Positions 62,196 through 64,000 of a stretch of 64,000 nucleotides of DNA are shown here, one piece after another. Under the pieces are notes generated by a model that worked only from the letters and a program-made list of their open reading frames with translations, had not been told where the DNA came from and searched no databases. Origin of the DNA: Stygiobacter sp. RIFOXYC2_FULL_38_25 (GTDB taxonomy: Bacteria > Bacteroidota > Ignavibacteria > Ignavibacteriales > Melioribacteraceae); assembly GCA_001803165.1 (NCBI GenBank), contig MHAZ01000002.1, positions 104,263 through 168,262 on the forward strand, written 5' to 3'. A program made the position numbers and the translations under genes. Position 1 is the first letter of the stretch, and every line of letters starts with the position of its first letter.

Positions 62196-64000
62196 ATGAA
62201 ATTTAAGGTGATAATGATTGCTTTGATCTTAGGATCATCATTTATCTTTTCGCAAAAAATGAAAGAAGATGCGCTTAACAAAAAAGTTGATGAGCTTCTT
62301 TCAAAGATGACTCTTGAAGAAAAAATTGGTCAGATGACCCAAGTTGATTTAGACGCAATCAAGAAAACCCCAAAGGATATTGCAAAGTATGCAATTGGTT
62401 CATTGCTTTGCGGCGGCGATACAGAATCGCCGGATATTTCAGCTCAAGGCTGGGCTGATACATACATGAAATACCAAAACATAGCTTTGAAATCCCGCTT
62501 AGGCATTCCAATTATTTGGGGAATTGATGCGGTGCATGGACATAACAATGTTGATGGCGCTACAATCTTTCCGCACAATGTTGGACTTGGCGCAACTCGC
62601 AATCCGGTGTTGGTAGAAAAAATTGCTGCTGTTACAGCAGCAGAAATTAGAGGAACCGGAATACAATGGGATTTTGCACCATGCGTAGCTGTTGCGCGCA
62701 ACGAACGCTGGGGAAGAACTTACGAAAGCTATGGCGAAGATCCTGAGCTTGTGAAGAAACTCGGTGCCGCGTACGTTCGTGGAATGCAGACAAAAGATTT
62801 ATCCGGTGAAACCGCTGTTCTTGCAAGTGTAAAACATTTTATGGGTGATGGCGGAACAACAAATGGAAAAGATCAAGGTAATACTGAAGTTGATGAAGCC
62901 ACACTGAGAAAAATTCACATGCCGGGTTATGTAGAAGCAATTAAAGCCGGCGCAAAGAACATTATGATTTCGTACAATAGCTGGAATGGCGCAAAGATGC
63001 ACGGACACAAATATTTGATGACAGATGTTTTAAAAGGCGAACTTGGTTTCAAAGGCTTCGTAGTTTCCGATTGGGCTGCGATTGATCAGTTAGATAAAGA
63101 TTATAAGACTGCAATTGGAATATCAATCAATGCCGGAATGGATATGGCGATGATTCCAAACGGGGTTGATAAACCAAACAATTATGTTCAGTTCATCACT
63201 TTCTTAAAAGAATTAGTAAATGAAGGCAAAGTTCCGATGAGCAGAATTGATGACGCTGCCGGTAGAATTCTAAAAGTGAAATTAGAAATGAATCTTTGGG
63301 AAAACTATGGAGTCAATAAAAAATTAACCGAAGCTGTTGGTTCACCGGAACATAGAGAAGTTGCGCGAGATGCAGTCCGCCAATCTTTAGTGTTATTAAA
63401 AAATGATAACAACACATTGCCGCTTTCAAAAGAATTAAAAAGAATTCACGTAACCGGGAAAAGTTCTGATGATATTGGCAATCAATGCGGAGGCTGGACA
63501 ATTATCTGGCAAAGCAAAAGCGGCAACGTAATTAAAGGCGGAACAACAATTCTTCAAGCAATTAAAAACACGGTTTCGAGCGGAACAGCTGTAACAACTT
63601 CTACTGACGGCTCCGGTGCTGGGGGCGCTGATGTTTGCATTGTGGTTGTTGGCGAAACTCCTTATGCAGAAATGTTTGGCGACCGCGAGGACTTAAGTCT
63701 TGCAAAAGAAGATGTTGCTGCAATTGAAAAAGCAAAAGCTTCCGGCGTTCCGGTTGTAGTAATTCTACTTTCCGGCAGACCAATGCTAATTGAAAATGAA
63801 TTGAAGAACTCAAATGCATTTGTTGCTGCCTGGCTTCCGGGAACAGAAGGACAAGGAGTTGCTGATGTTTTGTTTGGCGATTTCAAACCTACCGGGAAAC
63901 TTCCTCATTCGTGGCCAAAAAGCATGAAGCAAATTCCAATTAATGTTGGCGATGCAAATTACGATCCTCTCTTTCCGTTTGGTTTTGGTCTAACATATTA
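62196..64000 (+). CDS. GH3 beta-glucosidase, secreted form, 3' truncated
   Basis: The frame is open from ATG 62196 to the window end (601 codons), so the gene is cut. A signal peptide ([20 protein letters not shown]) precedes a GH3 domain: [98 protein letters not shown], and nucleophile D292 in VVSDWAAI. The alpha/beta domain reaches LPHSWPKS. The sequence resembles the ExoI-type beta-D-glucan exohydrolase branch. It should act in the periplasm or outside, complementing the cytoplasmic GH3 enzyme at 56309. Whether a T9SS tail follows cannot be seen. Confidence 0.93.
   Translation, partial: MKFKVIMIALILGSSFIFSQKMKEDALNKKVDELLSKMTLEEKIGQMTQVDLDAIKKTPKDIAKYAIGSLLCGGDTESPDISAQGWADTYMKYQNIALKSRLGIPIIWGIDAVHGHNNVDGATIFPHNVGLGATRNPVLVEKIAAVTAAEIRGTGIQWDFAPCVAVARNERWGRTYESYGEDPELVKKLGAAYVRGMQTKDLSGETAVLASVKHFMGDGGTTNGKDQGNTEVDEATLRKIHMPGYVEAIKAGAKNIMISYNSWNGAKMHGHKYLMTDVLKGELGFKGFVVSDWAAIDQLDKDYKTAIGISINAGMDMAMIPNGVDKPNNYVQFITFLKELVNEGKVPMSRIDDAAGRILKVKLEMNLWENYGVNKKLTEAVGSPEHREVARDAVRQSLVLLKNDNNTLPLSKELKRIHVTGKSSDDIGNQCGGWTIIWQSKSGNVIKGGTTILQAIKNTVSSGTAVTTSTDGSGAGGADVCIVVVGETPYAEMFGDREDLSLAKEDVAAIEKAKASGVPVVVILLSGRPMLIENELKNSNAFVAAWLPGTEGQGVADVLFGDFKPTGKLPHSWPKSMKQIPINVGDANYDPLFPFGFGLTY

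Overview
The window looks like chromosomal DNA of an AT-rich, Gram-negative member of the Ignavibacteriota (Ignavibacterium/Melioribacter-like) or a close relative within the Bacteroidota/Chlorobiota. The signs are many secreted proteins ending in a type IX secretion (T9SS) sorting domain with an NPFNP motif, a Sec-type clade II nitrous oxide reductase cluster, promoters of the TAnnTTTG type, and TonB-receptor/PorV-like surface operons. The assignment is inference: no rRNA or other marker gene is present.

Layout. 1-2643: two tandem paralogous propeller proteins with T9SS tails, the first cut by the window edge. 2672-9635 (minus strand): a compact nitrous oxide respiration operon, ric - cytochrome c - nosZ - NosB-like membrane protein - nosL - nosD - nosF - nosY. 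9636-10751: a gene-poor stretch with a perfect hairpin, a candidate orphan small RNA, three copies of a short palindromic motif and a small Cys-pair protein. 10752-13757 (minus): two hypothetical genes and a NarX/NarL-type two-component pair. 14025-20271: a TetR regulator with a visible operator, then an RND efflux operon. 20583-22386: a small lipoprotein and a purine-type permease. 22450-28245: an OmpR-type two-component pair facing a redox cluster (haem-porin, cytochrome c, T9SS-exported ten-haem cytochrome). 28357-33911: a large C45-like secreted protein and two envelope proteins.

34174-64000 reads as one functional unit for growth on beta-glucan. It opens with a four-gene signalling cassette: a parvulin-type isomerase, a solute-binding protein without an ABC transporter, a membrane histidine kinase and a sigma-54 activator. 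Next come a secreted GH2 enzyme, a sodium/solute symporter, a carbohydrate-binding T9SS protein, a TonB receptor / giant surface protein / PorV-like trio without SusD, a lichenase in the Fibrobacter-type circularly permuted arrangement, a GH3 enzyme, a CBM9-like lipoprotein, a FucP-type sugar permease, a ROK kinase and a second GH3 enzyme cut by the window end. Enzymes and binding proteins at the surface would release oligosaccharides, the receptor trio and permeases would import them, the GH3 enzymes would yield glucose, and the kinase would phosphorylate it.

Main new proposal: the cassette's sigma-54 activator may control this locus. A palindrome TTATTA-N3-TAATAA occurs twice, 22 bp centre to centre, just behind the activator gene ahead of the GH2 gene, and again ahead of the symporter and permease genes. 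Each site is followed by a GG-N10-(G) element resembling a sigma-54 promoter, and the permease copy matches the conserved core exactly (GGCA-N6-TTGC). Other highlights are the T9SS-tailed decahaem cytochrome with non-standard CX3CH and CX4CH sites, short palindromic elements inserted in frame in T9SS tails, and a candidate small RNA with a C-rich loop beside the nitrous oxide operon.
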